Shown: positions 61,130-64,000 of the stretch, piece by piece | Position numbering within the stretch: the first letter of the stretch is position 1 | How the letters are laid out: each line of letters opens with the position of its first letter | Assembly (NCBI GenBank): GCA_029448655.1 | Contig: JACCLO010000015.1 | Coordinates: forward strand, 124,001-188,000 | Direction: 5' to 3' | Length of the DNA stretch: 64,000 nucleotides | From: Wolfiporia cocos | Taxonomy: Eukaryota; Basidiomycota; Agaricomycetes; Polyporales; Phaeolaceae | Notes under the pieces: generated by a model | Told to the model about the DNA's origin: nothing | Seen by the model: only the letters and a program-made list of their open reading frames with translations | The model's database searches: none | Position numbers and translations under genes: made by a program

Positions 61130-62267
61130 TAGCCCAGTTTTTAGTATCTGGCAATAATAGATGACTAAAGCTCTGATATAATTGTAGCTTGAAGTCATAA
61201 GAAGTCTTGATTTGAAATTAGAGTCTGTGACTGTTCCACACAGTAGTAGAATGTCGTATACCTGCTACTGTCGATCAACTAGATGAGATATTGATCAAGC
61301 TGCTATCGCAGAAATATACAAACCAATAAAGAGGACCTACTATGAGAGACTTAAGGCGCTAATTGGGGCATATGCTGCCAGAAGTATCGCGCAACTTGTT
61401 ATCACAGTGTCACTAAGGTTGAAAGATGATAGAGATCCCAATTCGCATCATCTATATCTGTTTCCACTATATTATATACTACATCATATGGACTATACTG
61501 AGGAATATTTTAATCATTTAAACATTGACTCTTGATGAGTGATGGGTCATTCGATCGGGTGGTGTCCAAAACACATACCAATATTTCAATCGACGTAGAA
61601 TAATCACAGATATAATCGGGCGGGCGGCATGATAGTATGATATTATCAATACCATAGACACACTATATATACAATATCTTAATATACTGCTGTGCGGATC
61701 TTTTGTGGTACATGTTACAAGACTGCATGTCCGTTTCGGCGCTGACTTTCTCGATGTTTCCTTACACCAGAGACCAAATAGCAGTAATTGAGCTACGAAA
61801 GATACATATAAGTATACATTGTATCCTACATAATACGTGAGTAGAGCCTCAGAATTTTTGATAACTACTTGTTGTAGCTGTAGGCTGCGCGAGTCGAATG
61901 ATGTCGAAGTCTGCTTCAGCCACTTCAGCCACCCAGACGAAGGTTTGGGGTTTAGCTGAGTTAACATTAGGGTTTATCTGAGATCTAGGGTACCTTTGGT
62001 CACGTTTCCTTACATATTAGGTCAACGCGAACTTACGCCAGCACGCGATGGACAGATATGGCAAGTGCTGCTACTCGGTGGCTGCTGTACTGTAACGGGA
62101 TAGGTACACTACCAGCTGCACATCTGTGCCACTCCTCCTTCACATCGAACTTTGCTTGCATATCCTGTATCTGAGTATACTTGAGTACTCAGGTTGAGTT
62201 GATACGCTCCGCAGCAAGCGTTCGAAGTTAGCGTAGTAGCGGTCAGAGCTCCTTCCGCAAGAGGGAT
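61130..62267. other. Unassigned sequence
   Basis: AT-rich, no recognised gene. A minus-strand ORF of 149 codons (61518-61967) has hydrophobic stretches (YLYVSFVAQLLLFGLW) but is not recognised and lacks supporting context. Confidence 0.35.
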
Positions 62268-62793
62268 CTAGTTTACAGCCGTACCCCAACTCATCGAACG
62301 ATGGTCACGTACACAAATACGCTCCCTTGACATGGCATCGTAGTTGCGTTCGAGCTTTTCCTGAACCTCAAGCACAACCGTCTTGTCTTTCTCAAGCATA
62401 CCAGCGAGGTGAGCCGCGTTGCGTCGCAGCTGTGTTGCCATCTCTGCAAGCTGCGTGGAGAGAATCTCTTCTTGAATGGCTGCAGAGTCTTGCTTGAACG
62501 CTGGCGCGCCGGAGCTAATATCGGGTGACACGGCGGGAGACGTAGGTATGTTGGGGGGCAAAGGGATGGCGCTCTGATTCTACTGAGATGCTGTATCTGT
62601 ATCGGGTGGACAGGAGTAGGTCTTGAGTGGCAGCAGACGTAATGGCATCAGAGAAGATCGGATCTTCTGCTGGCCTTCCAGGCTGGGCAGGTATAGGGCT
62701 TTCAGAGATAGTGACGATCGGTTTTGGCGATAATGATACATGCAAGGGGAGCATGTGAAGAAGTGGTGAGGATCCTTTGGAAGCAGGTTTCAC
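62268..62793 (-). pseudogene. USE1-like SNARE fragment
   Basis: The minus-strand frame reads IQEEILSTQLAEMATQLRRN, then EKDKTVVLEVQEKLERNYDA, and ends RICVRDHRSMSWGTAVN-stop. Heptad-like spacing and the pattern QLAxMATQLxRN...EKDKxVV...EKLERN resemble the SNARE motif of the ER SNARE USE1, which works in Golgi-to-ER transport. The stop comes where the C-terminal membrane anchor should begin, and the upstream part changes frame near 62560. It is therefore probably a truncated copy. The family call rests on pattern only. Confidence 0.45.
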
Positions 62794-62907
62794 ACACTGC
62801 AGAGTTGTTTAGCATGACAATGAATCTATATTCAATGGTTTTCGGAATGCTTGCAACGCTGCACACACTATAGATAGGCAGTTAGTGCCCTGCGCACGAC
62901 TAGGACA

Positions 62908-63007
62908 CGATCACATGACGTTGCGCGGGGCGCGTCTGGCGCGCCTGTGGCTGAGCTTCCTGGTATGGCGCTCCAAACTTCCAACGCGATCCCGAGCGAT
63001 CCGCTTG
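62908..63007 (-). repeat. Dispersed repeat, inverted partner of 60582-60690
   Basis: The reverse complement matches 60582-60690 over about 100 bp (GCGTTGGAAG, GAAGCTCAGCCAC, GACGCGCCCCGCG), with a 7-9-bp gap and some substitutions. The same segment forms the outer end of the large palindrome. Confidence 0.7.
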
Positions 63008-63224
63008 GCGGATGTTGACGGTATTGGTACGCATTGGGTTGCCTAATCATAAGTAATGCCGATAGTTCTCCCATTGCGTGTAAAACACAAGGGACCCGCT
63101 AGACTGTGTTTGCAAAGCTCGCCATGACTGGACAAGCACCTGTATGCTATAACAGTAGCACATACTCGCGATTTCAATTGATGTACAAGCCAGTCATAAC
63201 CAGTAATGAGTTATTTAGTCTATT

Positions 63225-64000
63225 CTAACATGACTTGGCTACTGATACGAGAGATTGTAGACGTAAAAACATGTCAGCATCTATGATATCAACTATCAAG
63301 AACTCATCGCTGTGTTCATAATCAGGGACCACAAATGCGCCTCGGATAATTGAATGAAGAGGTACTATCTCGTACTGTGTGCGTGGATTGAGCTTCAGGC
63401 GATAAAACCCGAGGTCACGGTCCTTTGAACGCTCGACTCCTGTTTTTCCATCCATAGGCATTATCAGTGCCAAAGGATATAATATATCCTTCGCAATAGC
63501 TGTGAGCCATATATGAGGCATGTGTTTATAAAAGAATAATTGAAGGCTACCATTTGGTGTACTGCTGTCAATCACATTCTTCACCAGGTATGTGAAGACA
63601 AATATCAATTGCGCAAATATCGGCCGCTCCGTGGTTTTGAGAAGCACATAGTCGTACCGCGGCTTTCCATGGAAATCTGGATTGCATCGTAGAAGATCTG
63701 TAGCTGTCCTCCACGTTTCATAAGACTCATAGTTGACTTTTAGAAGTCGATATTCCGTGACCTGTGTATGTGTGGCATGAGTATTGCTAAATGAATGGAT
63801 ATACAACATACCATATCAGTAGGTAAGACTTTGACCGGATAATTCGCAAACCTGAGCCCTTGAGCTGCCAGGAAACTTCCCAAGAAGCTTCCGAGGTGCT
63901 TGTGGAAATTAGAAAATGCGGCGTGAGCGTTAGGAATGTCTCGAAGTGCAGAAATCTCGACAGGTTTCTCCGCAGCGCCCAGATGGATATGTGCTGATCC
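63225..64000 (-). CDS. Plavaka-type transposase, C-terminal part (partial)
   Basis: Minus-strand exons 63812-64000 and 63225-63761 join in frame across a 50-nt intron (donor GTATGT, acceptor ACACAG). The sequence runs off the window at its 5' end. Conserved-looking blocks are HLGAAEKPVEISALRDIPNA, FSNFHKHLGSFL, TEYRLLKVNYESYETWRTAT, LRCNPDFHGKPRYDYVLLKT and HSIIRGAFVVPDY, then IDADMFLR. These resemble the C-terminal region of Plavaka elements, DNA transposons of mushrooms that, like KDZ, are linked in the literature to TET/JBP expansions. The catalytic core would lie outside the window. The part that is visible has no stop or frameshift. Confidence 0.65.

Overview
The window reads as a transposon-rich stretch of a filamentous basidiomycete genome, probably an agaricomycete. 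The evidence is short spliceosomal introns (about 46-137 nt, GTAAG/GTGAG donors), KDZ and Plavaka transposases, a DUF6532-like gene, many Ty3/Gypsy chromoviruses and tandem Helitrons. No species can be named from the sequence. Few genes look intact; most of the window is nested mobile elements and broken copies of host genes.

Layout. 0-3.5 kb: an unassigned two-exon gene fragment (minus) and a decayed KDZ transposase (plus) riddled with an RGG-encoding minisatellite. 3.6-13.2 kb: Ty3/Gypsy element 1 (plus), nearly complete: 620-bp LTRs, a self-primer site, an accessory ORF, gag, and a pol of PR-RT-RNaseH-IN-chromodomain-dUTPase, then the polypurine tract. 13.2-22.4 kb: a related element 2 (minus), cut by a solo LTR in the protease, by a 919-bp TRIM-like element in gag, and truncated inside the integrase tail. 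22.4-28.2 kb: a nest of LTRs, including a young 1.9-kb non-autonomous element with 559-bp LTRs. 28.2-36.2 kb: a chromovirus dUTPase remnant, a kinase-like fragment, a gag-like relic with its 3' LTR, an old chromovirus relic (element 3) and simple repeats. 36.2-42 kb: unassigned GC-rich DNA holding an AROM (shikimate pathway) pseudogene. 42-49.6 kb: a mitochondrial MutS homologue (MSH1) pseudogene split by seven head-to-tail non-autonomous Helitrons. 49.7-52.4 kb: an aconitase pseudogene (minus) whose upstream end is copied in inverted orientation beside the Helitron array. 53.8-56.8 kb: a five-exon RanBP2-type zinc-finger gene with one in-frame TGA. 58.9-60.4 kb: a DUF6532-like gene (minus). 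60.6-61.1 kb: a 461-bp near-perfect palindrome. 62.3-64 kb: a truncated USE1-like SNARE and the C-terminal part of a Plavaka transposase.

The strongest pattern is not a single gene. Several LTR families here, autonomous and not, appear to share one control layout: a TATA box, then an inverted repeat whose arms covary between families, then an 11-13-nt segment overlapping the 3' arm that is complementary to the sequence just after the 5' LTR. That is the signature of self-primed reverse transcription as known for Tf1, with matched changes on both sides in four families. The two coding elements also share an accessory ORF before gag and short hairpins in the spacers. All functional statements are inferred from reading the sequence; no database search or folding program was run.
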